Assembly: GCA_016875015.1 (NCBI GenBank)
Contig: VGSJ01000007.1
Span: forward strand, 1-63,610
Direction of reading: 5' to 3'
Source: Deltaproteobacteria bacterium
GTDB lineage: Bacteria; Desulfobacterota; Desulfobaccia; Desulfobaccales; 0-14-0-80-60-11
DNA length: 63,610 nt
The number at the start of each line of letters is the position of its first letter. The stretch's first letter is position 1. The position numbers were made by a program, and so were the translations under genes. Positions 1-8,174 of this stretch are shown piece by piece. The notes below the pieces were generated by a model that saw only the letters and a list, made by a program, of their open reading frames with translations, did not search any database and was not told the DNA's origin.

Positions 1-92
1 TCTTGCAGCTCAACCTGTTTCGTACCTGCTCCTTGCAGGAACTTTTTAATCCGCCAGGCCCGGTTCCGGATAATATGAATGTTAATAATCAG
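1..92. other. window edge, no supported gene
   Basis: A minus-strand frame is open here and runs off the left edge, but it shows no start codon, ribosome-binding site or recognisable motif. I cannot say whether it is the beginning of a truncated gene. Confidence 0.3.
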
Positions 93-632
93 TTAACCTT
101 GGCTTGGGCCTAGCCGGACAGAAATGTTATAATAACAAATTAGTTGCTCAAATTCGGCCAGAATCGCCTCGGCCGCCCGCCTGATTTCCAGATGGGGGCC
201 GGTTAAGGCCAGGACCTGCAGGCGGCCCTTGAAACCCTGCTGCTCCACCCGGCTGCGCCTTTCCACCTGACCCGCCATGGCCTGGAGCACCTCCGCCACT
301 GCAAGGGGATCGTCATAATCCAGGAGCCGGGTCAGGGCACCCCACTCTTCCGGCAACCCGTACTCCTCCAGAAATTTTTTCGCCAGCGCGGGAAATTTCT
401 TGCTGCCGTGGCCGGATTCCAGCTTTTTTAGATCGATTTGATATTCCGGCCGGCGGCGTTTGCCTTTAAACAGGGCCTCGGCCTGGGCCAGGGCCTGGGT
501 CCGGATCAACTCCGCCTGGGCTTTGGGCGCCGGGGGCGGTGTCTTTGCCCGGTGGCGACTGCCGTCCCGTCGCTGATCGATCTCCCGCCAGCTGGGCCGC
601 TCCCGGTCGTCATCATTCCTCTTGGGCGGCAT
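93..632 (-). CDS. conserved-looking hypothetical protein
   Basis: This encodes about 179 aa that I do not recognise. The N-terminal third is very charged and proline/arginine rich (it begins MPPKRNDDD) and is probably disordered. The rest is predicted helical, with no membrane segment or signal peptide. I chose the start at 632 rather than the longer frame from 722 because a strong Shine-Dalgarno (GAGGAGGG) lies about 7 nt upstream of it. It follows pth on the same strand after a 166-bp gap, so cotranscription is possible but not shown. The frame, GC-rich codon use and ribosome-binding site support a real gene; its function is unknown. Confidence 0.7.
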   Translation of the reverse strand: MPPKRNDDDRERPSWREIDQRRDGSRHRAKTPPPAPKAQAELIRTQALAQAEALFKGKRRRPEYQIDLKKLESGHGSKKFPALAKKFLEEYGLPEEWGALTRLLDYDDPLAVAEVLQAMAGQVERRSRVEQQGFKGRLQVLALTGPHLEIRRAAEAILAEFEQLICYYNISVRLGPSQG

Positions 633-798
633 GCTCCATCCCTCCTCAACCATCAATAAAAACCCCTGTTCCGAAAAGTTCCTCAGGATATGGAGGGCAG
701 CCGCCCTCGGCTGTCCAGACACAGCCTCGAAAGCCTGTGACCAGGAAGCAGATTAGTCGCGCCCAGCCTGGCTGGCCTGTACCATCAGCAACTAAATT

Positions 799-1380
799 CT
801 AGGCTCTTGAATCAGCCGGCTCGCCGTGGAAGCGGGTTTGGGCCGCGGCCAGTCCTTCCCCCAGCAGCGTCACCACCGCCTGGGCCGCCCGTTCGATCAA
901 CTGCGCCACGTTTTCGGCGTCCTCGGCCGGGAAGTGGGACAGCACATACTTTTCCGTGGGCAGGTGGGGGTGGGGCCGCCCTATGCCCAGCTTGACCCGG
1001 AGAAACTCCTCGGTGTTGAGGGTGGCGATGATGTCCAAAATCCCTCGATGGCCTCCGGGGCCGCCGCGTTCCGTGAGCTTGAGGCGCCAAAGCGGCACAT
1101 CCAGATCATCATGGACGACCATTAAATCCTGGGGGGTGAGCTTGAAATAAGACATGAGACTGGACACCGCCTGGCCGCTCAGATTCATATAGGTGGTGGG
1201 CTGCGCCAGGATGACGCCTTCTGGCCCTACCCGTCCCTGGCCCCAGAGAGCGCCGTGGCTGCGCCGGTTGAGCGGAATACTCCAGAGCTCCGACAGGTAC
1301 GCCGCCACTTGTGATCCCAGATTGTGCCGGGTCCAGGCGTACTCCCGGCCGGGATTCCCCAATCCCACGATCAATCGCAT
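799..1380 (-). CDS. pth: peptidyl-tRNA hydrolase
   Basis: Pth cleaves the ester bond of peptidyl-tRNAs that drop off stalled ribosomes and so recycles tRNA in the cytoplasm. The protein is 193 aa, the usual length. It opens with the family signature MRLIVGLGNPG, followed by the tRHNLG segment carrying the catalytic His (about residue 19), then the TYMNLSG motif with the conserved Asn, and the HDDLD and GGHRGI segments that line the active site. The C-terminus is helical as expected. The upstream region holds short repeats and no obvious partner gene, so it is probably transcribed alone or with the downstream hypothetical gene. Identification is secure. Confidence 0.97.
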   Translation of the reverse strand: MRLIVGLGNPGREYAWTRHNLGSQVAAYLSELWSIPLNRRSHGALWGQGRVGPEGVILAQPTTYMNLSGQAVSSLMSYFKLTPQDLMVVHDDLDVPLWRLKLTERGGPGGHRGILDIIATLNTEEFLRVKLGIGRPHPHLPTEKYVLSHFPAEDAENVAQLIERAAQAVVTLLGEGLAAAQTRFHGEPADSRA

Positions 1381-1434
1381 ATTAGCCTGCAGCTATCCGC
1401 AGTCAGCTATCAGCTAACCGCAATTTTAGCCTTG

Positions 1435-1487
1435 GTAGGCAGGACGCGTCTTAACGCGCCACGTATGGTGCGTAGGACGCACCAGAC
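1435..1487. repeat. GACGCGTC/GGTGCGT palindromic repeat
   Basis: Two adjacent inverted pairs (GACGCGTC-like and GGTGCGTAGGACGCACC) form a double hairpin. Related copies are at 15029-15077, 24141-24160 and 42340-42387. It lies in the 266-bp gap between pth and the transposase-like remnant, which otherwise shows no gene. Confidence 0.7.
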
Positions 1488-1591
1488 ATTTCTCTGGTGG
1501 TTCGAGAAAAACCCAACTCGATAAAAATTGGATTGCTATAAAAGCCTGTTACGATAAAAGCATATTATACAATAATATTATTGGGTTATGT

Positions 1592-1649
1592 ATGGAAAGC
1601 CTTATAATTGAGATAGTCGTCAAACAATCTCGATACAGGGCTTTCCATG
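1592..1649 (+). promoter_or_regulatory. hairpin covering the start codon of the transposase-like gene
   Basis: The arms are ATGGAAAGCC...GAGA (1592-1613) and its inexact inverse (about 1629-1649), with a loop of roughly 15 nt. The right arm contains the ATG at 1647, so read-through transcripts would hide the start. Such protective hairpins are known at transposase genes; this role is inferred here. Confidence 0.45.
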
Positions 1650-2180
1650 CCAGCAAAGTATATCAAACGACTGCTTATTAAGCAACTCAAAACCAACTTT
1701 CCTAACTGGCAGCGATTGACCAAGGGAGAAAAGAAATCCTTGGCCGAACAAACGCTTGCCGAAGTAATGGCCGACTATGAGGAAGAACAATGGAAACATG
1801 TTCCGTTGCATGAGCTAACCAATACGCCCGATGTGCCACCTGGCATCATCGCCTTGCATGAAATGAAGAAATTTATCGATAGCTATAATTATAATTTATT
1901 GCCATTTACTAAACAATCTCATCAACTCTACCTGAGCGATCACGAGTTACGTTTTATATATTCGTTGTTGGATGACCGGGTGCTCAATAGCCTCATAGCC
2001 CCACCGAGTTATACTCCGACGATGCGGCTAGTATAGCCGGCGCAATTATTCCGAGCTGAACTTTTGAAAGCCTGGCGCGATGGCGAGATGAGTTATCGCA
2101 AGTACTGCGATTTGATGATCAACAAACTGGAAAATAAAAGCGTCCGAGCCTTTTTACATCTGCCGTTGTATAATTTTTTA
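1647..2180 (+). pseudogene. remnant of a probable transposase N-terminus
   Basis: An open frame of 129 aa (MPAKYIKRLLIKQ...) ends at an in-frame TAG (2034-2036). The same frame then continues with coherent protein sequence (ELLKAWRDGEMSYRKYCD, then a KSVRAFLHLPLYNF segment) until about 2180, where the next gene begins. The SYRKYC...VRAFLHLP pattern resembles the N-terminal regions of some DDE transposases. That assignment is tentative, and no catalytic DDE part remains in the window. The segment is clearly more AT-rich than its neighbours, which fits imported DNA. It is most simply read as a decayed, 3'-truncated insertion-sequence gene. Confidence 0.5.
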
Positions 2181-2196
2181 AGGGAGGTAGTCAGTC

Positions 2197-2922
2197 GTGG
2201 CGGCAAAGAGCCTGTTGATCGTGCAGCACCTGGATTGGGAGGGTCCCGGCCAGCGCCTGTTAGCAGCGCTGCTGAAAGGGGGGATAGCCTGCCGGGTGGT
2301 GGAGGCCTGGCAGGAGTCCCTGCCCGCCTTGGACCCCTTTGGCGGCATGATTGTCTTGGGAGGGTCTCCCAATGTGGATGAAGAGGCGCAGTTCCCCTAC
2401 CTCATCCCGCTCAAGGCTCGCATCCGGGAGGGGATCGCGGCGGGGAAAGCCTATCTGGGATTTTGCCTGGGACACCAGTTGCTGGCCCATGTGCTGGGGT
2501 GCCGGGTCGGCCCCCTCCCCCAAAAATCCGTGGGCTTCACCACCGGGGAACTAACCCCCGCCGGTATGGCGCACCCGGTTTTTCAAGGGTTGCCGCCTAA
2601 GTTCAACCTGTTCAAGTGGCACGGCCAGGGAGTGCTGCCGCCCCTCCCGGCCGGGGTCAGTCTCTTGGCCAGGTCGGCCGCGGCGCCGGTGGAAGCTTTG
2701 GGTTTGGAGGACAACCCCAGGGTGGTGGGTCTGCAGTTCGATAATCATGCCGCCGCCCTGGATGTGGCCACCTGGCTCAAGCACGACGGCGAGTGGGCCC
2801 TGACGGGGTCAGGGGCCGACCCCGAAGCCCTGGCGGCTCGCGCCGTCGCCCAGGAGGCGGCCATGGGCCGGGAGTTTTCCCGTTTCATGGAAAATTTCTT
2901 TCACCTGATCTGGGGATCATAG
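2197..2922 (+). CDS. class I glutamine amidotransferase-like protein with altered triad
   Basis: This 241-aa cytoplasmic protein has the class I glutamine amidotransferase fold seen in stand-alone GMP-synthase-like proteins. The oxyanion strand MIVLGGSPNV (51-60) and the nucleophile elbow GFCLGHQLL (Cys90) are intact. In active members a downstream GxQFHxE segment supplies the catalytic His and Glu. Here the matching segment reads GLQFDNH (179-184), so both positions are changed, and a true glutaminase reaction is doubtful. The start is GTG with AGGGAGG 7 nt upstream. The closest functional annotation I can support is GATase-like; the substrate is unknown. It directly follows the transposase remnant. 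Confidence 0.8.
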   Translation: MAAKSLLIVQHLDWEGPGQRLLAALLKGGIACRVVEAWQESLPALDPFGGMIVLGGSPNVDEEAQFPYLIPLKARIREGIAAGKAYLGFCLGHQLLAHVLGCRVGPLPQKSVGFTTGELTPAGMAHPVFQGLPPKFNLFKWHGQGVLPPLPAGVSLLARSAAAPVEALGLEDNPRVVGLQFDNHAAALDVATWLKHDGEWALTGSGADPEALAARAVAQEAAMGREFSRFMENFFHLIWGS

Positions 2923-3069
2923 TTGTTCCGGGCAATGCCATAAACGGCCATAACTGGTTGACCCCTCGGGGGCAATCAGGTCAGGGGGCGCTGCTGGAAA
3001 AAATTTTCGTTGCTTGAACGTCTGGCATGAAAATTGAAATCATACTTAATAAAAATCTGAGAGCGTGCG

Positions 3070-3252
3070 ATGAAGCGAAACAAGCGCACCGAAACCATGG
3101 GCCACGAAGACTTGACCCCCCTGACGGAGTATATCCTGACCCAACTGGGTGACGAAGGGGCCGCAATTCGTGAGCGGTTAAAAATTTTTTATCGCCGCCA
3201 GTCCAAAAATAACCTCCCTTTGTTTCGGGAACATCTGGATAAAACCGCCTGA
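3070..3252 (+). CDS. small hypothetical protein
   Basis: This is a 60-aa charged frame (MKRNKRTETMGHEDLTP...) with no recognised domain. It is predicted helical and very basic at the N-terminus. The ribosome-binding site is weak, and the gene stands alone between the amidotransferase-like gene and a long non-coding stretch. Amino-acid composition is plausible for a real small protein, but support is modest. Confidence 0.4.
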   Translation: MKRNKRTETMGHEDLTPLTEYILTQLGDEGAAIRERLKIFYRRQSKNNLPLFREHLDKTA

Positions 3253-3602
3253 ATCTTAGGGTTGGGCAAAAAACCCGGTGTCTTGGCCCCGGTAAACTGT
3301 CAGGGGCTTCTGGACCCGAAAGCATGGTCGCCAGTTTGGGTGTCGGGGTGAGAGAAGTCTATACTTCGACGTCGGTCTGGAGGCCGCGAGACTCTCTATC
3401 TTCGAGCCGGCGGCGGGGTAATCCCGATTCGGGCGCCGGGAATTTGCCCCGGCTGAATTTCAACTTCCTGCCGACCGCCGGGTCGGGGTCCTGGGAAGCA
3501 GGGCCGCTCTGCCGCCGCCTGTCCCTCGGCCGGACGGGACCGAAACCCGCTCCCCGGCGATCTTGGCGCTTACCGCGGCGGTGAGTGATACCGATTAGCG
3601 AT
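3253..3602. other. GC-rich non-coding stretch, possible folded RNA
   Basis: There is no convincing coding frame. Several local inverted pairs are present, for example GCCGGGAATTTGCCCCGGC, and GAGAGAAG-type pairings around 3350-3410. I could not match it to tmRNA, RNase P RNA, SRP RNA or 6S RNA by their hallmark sequences. Confidence 0.3.
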
Positions 3603-3635
3603 CAAAGTCCCCTTTGAACAAGGGGATTTAGGGGC

Positions 3636-3891
3636 AATGCGGTTCACTTATACCGTGTTCGTTTTGTAGGGGCGGGTTTGAAACCCGCCCCTACGAGAGA
3701 TATCAATAGGTTATCTGGATGGTTTGTTTCATTTCAAAGGGAACACGGTATTAATCGTAGAGAGATCTGGGGAGTTCATCTCTCCTGTCATTCTGAGGGA
3801 GTGGAGCGACCGAAGAATCTCATAAATTACGAGATGCTTCGCTTTGCTCAGCATGACAAAAAATTTTTCTGCGCCTTAAGTGAACCGTATT
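3636..3891. mobile_element. outer MITE-like element containing a second one
   Basis: The ends are AATGCGGTTCACTTA (3636-3650) and TTAAGTGAACCGTATT (3876-3891), inverted with one mismatch. It appears inserted in a resident repeat, because GGATTTAGGGG occurs on both sides (3624-3634 and 3892-3902). Its interior holds the 100-bp element at 3651-3750 and a GTCATTCTGAGG-type repeat (about 3788-3857). Confidence 0.55.
3651..3750. mobile_element. 100-bp MITE-like element, copy 1
   Basis: The terminal inverted repeats are TACCGTGTTC and GAACACGGTA. The flanks are 3-bp direct repeats TTA (3648-3650 and 3751-3753). The interior has a palindrome of 14-bp arms around one base (GTAGGGGCGGGTTT and its inverse). 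It is base-for-base identical to the copy at 33598-33697. It has no coding capacity. Confidence 0.85.
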
Positions 3892-4094
3892 GGATTTAGG
3901 GGGATTTAAGAACCATCAGTGGGAAGGAGCTTTTGGCAAACGCTATAGTTACGGAATATCCTTCGGCGCCAGATTGATTCGTTTGATTTTTCGAGAAAAA
4001 CCGCCGATTCTTCTCGGGATGCATACCTTGGCTTGACGGTCAAGGCGTCGATGATTATAGTGGGGTTAGCGCGAATGAGGGCGGGGGAAAACGC

Positions 4095-4493
4095 ATGACT
4101 TGGTCATACCTGATACTGGCACTGGGGATATTGACGGCGGGCTGCGGCGAGCAGATTATGTATCAGCGCTTCGACAAAAGCATGTGGTCCAACTACGCCC
4201 ACATGAATGAATTGAAGACGGGGATGAGCAAGGCGGAAGTGCTGGGCATCATGGGACCGCCCGGGACCACGGAATCAGGCGATTACCGCGGCGGCCACTA
4301 CATCGTCTTTTTCTACCTGACCCACAGCATGGACTTCGAAGAGAGCAACACCGTCCGGAACGGCTACACCCCCCTGGTATTCAAAAATGACCGCCTGATC
4401 GGCATCGGCAAACGGGATTACCGTCAGGCGGTGGACCGCCCGGAAGCAGTGGGGGTTCCCGCCGGCAGCCTGCCCTGGAGTCGGACCCAATGA
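4095..4493 (+). CDS. small outer-membrane-type lipoprotein, BamE/SmpA-like
   Basis: This is a 132-aa protein with a short N-terminal hydrophobic stretch and the lipobox LTAGC, whose Cys (residue 17) would be lipidated after signal peptidase II cleavage. The mature part contains LKTGMSKAEVLGIMGPP, the small turn-helix pattern of BamE/SmpA-like domains, followed by beta strands that end in FKNDRLIGIGKRDY. BamE itself helps assemble outer-membrane proteins, but many paralogues with this pattern have other or unknown roles. It stands alone, about 90 bp ahead of the methyltransferase gene, which has a very different base composition. The lipoprotein call is firm; the role is not. Confidence 0.75.
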   Translation: MTWSYLILALGILTAGCGEQIMYQRFDKSMWSNYAHMNELKTGMSKAEVLGIMGPPGTTESGDYRGGHYIVFFYLTHSMDFEESNTVRNGYTPLVFKNDRLIGIGKRDYRQAVDRPEAVGVPAGSLPWSRTQ

Positions 4494-4583
4494 CCGGGGC
4501 CGGAAAACCCGGAATCTAACAAGCTGGAAATATTCATCTGGCTTGAAAAATGCATGTAAGGACTCATAAGAGAGGTAAATAAT

Positions 4584-6062
4584 ATGTCTCAAAATGTCCT
4601 TTATTATGGCGATAATTTAGATATTTTGCGTCGCTATATTAAGGATGAGACTATTGATCTTATATATCTCGACCCACCATTTAAAAGTAATCAAGACTAT
4701 AACATCCTTTTCCCTGAGAAGAATGGCTCTCGGTCCAAGGCACAAATAAAGGCTTTTGAAGACACCTGGGAATGGAATCAAGAATCCGTCGCGGCTTATC
4801 AAGATATCGTTGAAAACGGGCCGGAAAATATTTCCAGAACCATGCAAGCCTTACGATTAATCTTGAATGAAAACGATATGCTGGCTTATCTTTCTATGAT
4901 GGCGTTGCGGTTGATTGAATTACAACGTGTTCTAAAACCTACTGGAAGTATTTATCTCCATTGTGACCCAACTGCAAGCCATTACTTAAAGATACTGATG
5001 GATGCTGCAATGGGTCCAAATAATTTTCGAAATGAGGCCATTTGGCATTATAAGAGGTGGCCTGCTGGACGTTTTCAATTCCAACGGATGCATGATGTGA
5101 TTCTTTTCTACAGTAAAACGCCAGGAAAAAATGTATTCAATGTGTTGTTGGAACCATTAACCCCAGGCACTATGAAAAGATGGCGGGGATATAAAAGTCG
5201 AGTTGAGTTTGAAGAAGGCATTCGGCAGGTTACGAAAATAACTAATGATATGTCTCAAGGCACACCCATGGATGATGTTTGGGACATACCCGTTATAAAT
5301 TCACAAGCCAAAGAAAGATTAGGATATCCAACTCAGAAACCTGAAGCTCTATTGGAGCTTATAATAAAAGGAAGTAGCAACGAAGGGGATTTGGTGCTTG
5401 ACCCCTTCTGTGGCTGCGGCACAGCAATAGCTGTCGCCGAAAGGCTAAAAAGACGATGGATTGGCATAGACATTACCTGCTTGGCTACGGCGCTTATTAA
5501 AGACCGGTTACAAAAAGCCTTCGGTGATACTGTAGCCTACTCCGTTATTGGCGAACCTGTCTCTTTAACCGAAGCAAAAACATTAGCCCAACAAGACCCC
5601 TATCAATTCCAATGGTGGGCTTTGGGGTTAGTGGGTGCAAGACGAGCGGAACAAAAGAAGGGGGCGGATAAGGGGGTGGATGGTCGCTTATACTTTCACA
5701 TTGATCCCAAGGACAAGGAAGCTAAACAAATTATATTTTCTGTTAAAGCGGGAAAGTTAAGTGCAGTTCATCTCCGCGAATTGCGCGGGGTGGTAGAGCG
5801 GGAAAAGGCGGCAATTGGGGTGTTAATTTGCATGGAAGAGCCTACTGAGCATATGAGGCGTGAAGCTGCGACCGCGGGGTTCTTCATCTCTGCATGGGGG
5901 AAACATCCTAAGATTCAGATTCTAACGGTTGCTGACCTTCTTGAGAAAAAAGGGATTGATTATCCTCCTTCACAACAAGTTAACGTGACTTATCGGAAAG
6001 CCCAAAAAGCAGGAAATAGCTTAATCCCCCAGAAACTTCCCTACAAAGAAGAAGGCGAATAA
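4584..6062 (+). CDS. DNA methyltransferase fused to an Mrr-like nuclease domain
   Basis: This 492-aa protein appears to combine modification and cleavage. The N-terminal part is an amino-methyltransferase of permuted order: the catalytic DPPF motif (30-33) comes first, and the AdoMet-binding DPFCGCGT motif (273-280) follows. From about residue 340 a second domain begins. It contains KGVDG (363-367) and IIFSVKAGK (383-391), matching the D...(D/E/S)xK core of Mrr-type PD-(D/E)xK nucleases. No separate specificity or restriction gene is adjacent. AAGAGAGG precedes the ATG by about 8 nt. The gene is markedly AT-rich against its neighbours, which suggests acquisition. The target sequence and nuclease activity are unknown. 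Confidence 0.85.
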   Translation: MSQNVLYYGDNLDILRRYIKDETIDLIYLDPPFKSNQDYNILFPEKNGSRSKAQIKAFEDTWEWNQESVAAYQDIVENGPENISRTMQALRLILNENDMLAYLSMMALRLIELQRVLKPTGSIYLHCDPTASHYLKILMDAAMGPNNFRNEAIWHYKRWPAGRFQFQRMHDVILFYSKTPGKNVFNVLLEPLTPGTMKRWRGYKSRVEFEEGIRQVTKITNDMSQGTPMDDVWDIPVINSQAKERLGYPTQKPEALLELIIKGSSNEGDLVLDPFCGCGTAIAVAERLKRRWIGIDITCLATALIKDRLQKAFGDTVAYSVIGEPVSLTEAKTLAQQDPYQFQWWALGLVGARRAEQKKGADKGVDGRLYFHIDPKDKEAKQIIFSVKAGKLSAVHLRELRGVVEREKAAIGVLICMEEPTEHMRREAATAGFFISAWGKHPKIQILTVADLLEKKGIDYPPSQQVNVTYRKAQKAGNSLIPQKLPYKEEGE

Positions 6063-6136
6063 GAACTTGGGACACCAAGTATATAAACGCGTTTAGCAAG
6101 AGGGGATTCTCCAGCCAACTTAATCACTCGGCATAT

Positions 6137-7186
6137 TTATGCTGAGACAATAATCTCCCCGGTTTTCTCTCCTGCCAGTTGGCCGCAGGCGGCGTTGATC
6201 TCCTGCCCCCGGCTCTCCCTGATAAACACCGCATAATTGGCTTCCCGCAAAATTTCCTGGAATTCCAAAGTGCGCGCCTCGGGCGGCGGCTCATAGGGCA
6301 GACGTGGGTGGCGGTTGAAGGGGATCAGATTGATTTTGGCGCGAAAGCCCCGGAGCAGCCGGGCCAGTTGCCTGGCCTGGTCCAACGCGTCATTGATGCC
6401 GTGAAGGAGCACGTAGGCAAAAGTGATGCGCCGGTGATGGGGCAGGGGAAAAGCCCGGCAGGCGGCCAACAGCTCTTGAAGCGGATAGCGTCGGTTGATG
6501 GGCATAATCCGGGTCCGGGTCTCGTCATCCGGGGCATTGAGGGAGACGGTGAGGTTGGCCCGGGCCGCCAGACCCAGCCGCGGGATGAACGGGGCCAAAC
6601 CGACGGTGGAGACGGTGAGCCGCCGGGCGGAGAAGTTCAGCCCCCATGGGGCGCTGATCACGGTGAGGGCCCGCACCAGGGCTGGAAAATTGGCCAGGGG
6701 CTCCCCCATGCCCATAAAGACCAGGTTGGTGAGAGGCAGCCCGTCAGACAGTTCCCGGCGCACCGCCATGACTTGGTTGACGATTTCGCTGGCCTGCAAG
6801 TTGCGGATCAGACCCCGCCGGGCCGTCAGACAAAACCGGCACCCCTGGGCACATCCTACCTGGGTGGACAGACACAGGGTATAGTGGCCATCTTCCGGGA
6901 TGAGCACCGATTCAATCAGGTTGCCGTCTTCCAGGGCAAACAGGAATTTCCGGCAGCCGTCCGCCGCCGCCTGTACCTGCTCCACCTCAAGGCCGCTGAT
7001 CCGGGCCCGCGTGGACAGCTCGGCCCGGAACGATCGGGCGATGTCGGTCATGTCCTCGAATGTGCCGACGCCTTTGTAGAGCCACTTGACCAGCTGCCGG
7101 GCCCGGAAGGTCGGCTGGCCCCAGGCGGCCATGAGCTGCTCCAGTTCGGGGAGGGTGAATTCTTTGAGATCAATGGGGTGAGTCAT
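6137..7186 (-). CDS. rlmN: dual-specificity 23S rRNA/tRNA adenine C2-methyltransferase RlmN
   Basis: RlmN is a radical SAM enzyme that methylates C2 of A2503 in 23S rRNA and of A37 in some tRNAs. The 349-aa protein has the expected length and the cluster-binding motif CAQGCRFC (Cys112, 116, 119). It also carries the GMGEPLAN segment, the STVG segment, and a C-terminal NAACGQL stretch with the methyl-carrying cysteine (about 334). It is the last gene of a minus-strand run (TPR-like, dnaJ-like, moaC, dksA-like, rlmN), although the 108-bp gap before it would allow its own promoter. Assignment is secure. Confidence 0.96.
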   Translation of the reverse strand: MTHPIDLKEFTLPELEQLMAAWGQPTFRARQLVKWLYKGVGTFEDMTDIARSFRAELSTRARISGLEVEQVQAAADGCRKFLFALEDGNLIESVLIPEDGHYTLCLSTQVGCAQGCRFCLTARRGLIRNLQASEIVNQVMAVRRELSDGLPLTNLVFMGMGEPLANFPALVRALTVISAPWGLNFSARRLTVSTVGLAPFIPRLGLAARANLTVSLNAPDDETRTRIMPINRRYPLQELLAACRAFPLPHHRRITFAYVLLHGINDALDQARQLARLLRGFRAKINLIPFNRHPRLPYEPPPEARTLEFQEILREANYAVFIRESRGQEINAACGQLAGEKTGEIIVSA

Positions 7187-7294
7187 GGAAGGAATGGCGC
7201 CGCGGGTAGATGATGCTGTCTCGCTTTCCGGTTGAGGGCCGCGCCCCCTACCCGGTCGGCTGATGACCGGAGAGGATTGGCGCCAGGCAAACGC

Positions 7295-7657
7295 TTACTG
7301 GCCCCGGGACCGCTCCAGGGCTTCCGCACTGGATTTGCAGGCGATGCACATGGTGGTCACCGGGCGGGCGGTGAGACGCTTTTCGGCGATCTCGCCACCG
7401 CAGAGGTCGCAGTAACCGTAGGTGCCGGCATCGATCCGGTCCAGGGCTTCCCTGATTTTGCTGATTAATTTCCGTTCCCGGTCGCGCATCCTGAGGGTGA
7501 AGTTCCGATCCGTCTCCAGGGTGGCCCGGTCCGTAGGGTCCGGGAAGGGAGCGGTAACGCCGGTCATGTCAACCCGCGTTTTGTCGGATTCTCCTAAGAT
7601 TTCTTCCAGGCGTTCTTGCAAAAGGGTGCGAAAATATTCCAGTCGTTCAGGTTCCAT
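7295..7657 (-). CDS. dksA: DksA/TraR-family zinc-finger protein
   Basis: These proteins bind RNA polymerase in its secondary channel and, with ppGpp, adjust initiation at stable-RNA and amino-acid promoters. The protein is 120 aa, shorter than E. coli DksA (151 aa). A long N-terminal helical segment precedes the four-cysteine zinc site CDLC (83-86) and CIAC (104-107). The C-terminal helix is short. It lies 28 bp downstream of moaC on the same strand, so it is probably in the same transcript. Family membership is clear. Whether it is the main DksA or a shorter paralogue cannot be decided from this sequence. Confidence 0.88.
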   Translation of the reverse strand: MEPERLEYFRTLLQERLEEILGESDKTRVDMTGVTAPFPDPTDRATLETDRNFTLRMRDRERKLISKIREALDRIDAGTYGYCDLCGGEIAEKRLTARPVTTMCIACKSSAEALERSRGQ

Positions 7658-7685
7658 TACTCAACTCCAGCCTGCGCAAAATAAT

Positions 7686-8174
7686 TTAGGGGGTGGCCGC
7701 CACCCGGTGGTATTCACCACTGGCTCCCCCGCTCTTTTCCAGGAGCATAAGCCCGGTAATCATCAGCCCCCGGTCCACCGCCTTGCACATGTCGTATATA
7801 GTCAGAGCGGCTACCGCCGCGGCCGTCAGGGCCTCCATTTCCACCCCGGTGCGGCCGCGGGTGCTGACCTTCGCCCGGATGGCCACCGCCCAATCTTCGG
7901 GTTCCAGGATAAAATCCAGGTCAATGGCGGTCAGGGGCAGGGGATGGCACAGGGGGATGAGCCGGGAGGTGTTCTTGGCGGCCATGATGCCGGCCAGCCT
8001 CGCCGCGGCCCAGACGTCCCCCTTGGGGAGGCGGCCGGCCAGGAGCAGGGGGTACACCTTCGGACCCACCACAATCCGGCAGGCAGCCGTGGCCCGGCGC
8101 CGGGTCTCGGGCTTCTCCCCCACGTCCACCATGTGCATCTGCCCTTTCTCATCCAGATGGGTAAAACTATTCAT
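7686..8174 (-). CDS. moaC: cyclic pyranopterin monophosphate synthase MoaC
   Basis: MoaC converts the MoaA product (3',8-cyclo-7,8-dihydro-GTP) into cyclic pyranopterin monophosphate in molybdenum/tungsten cofactor synthesis. The 162-aa length is typical. Recognisable blocks are FTHLDEKGQMHMVDV at the N-terminus, the LIPLCHPLPL motif, and GVEMEALTAAAVAALTIYDM followed by CKAVDRG, which contain conserved active-site residues. Its start overlaps the end of the dnaJ-like gene by 8 bp, which points to translational coupling. No other moa gene is in the window. Confidence 0.96.
   Translation of the reverse strand: MNSFTHLDEKGQMHMVDVGEKPETRRRATAACRIVVGPKVYPLLLAGRLPKGDVWAAARLAGIMAAKNTSRLIPLCHPLPLTAIDLDFILEPEDWAVAIRAKVSTRGRTGVEMEALTAAAVAALTIYDMCKAVDRGLMITGLMLLEKSGGASGEYHRVAATP

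Noticed and set aside
3324-3584. 86-codon frame in the GC-rich stretch
   Set aside because: It is Arg/Ser-rich with no ribosome-binding site and lies in DNA with many inverted pairs; it was kept as non-coding.
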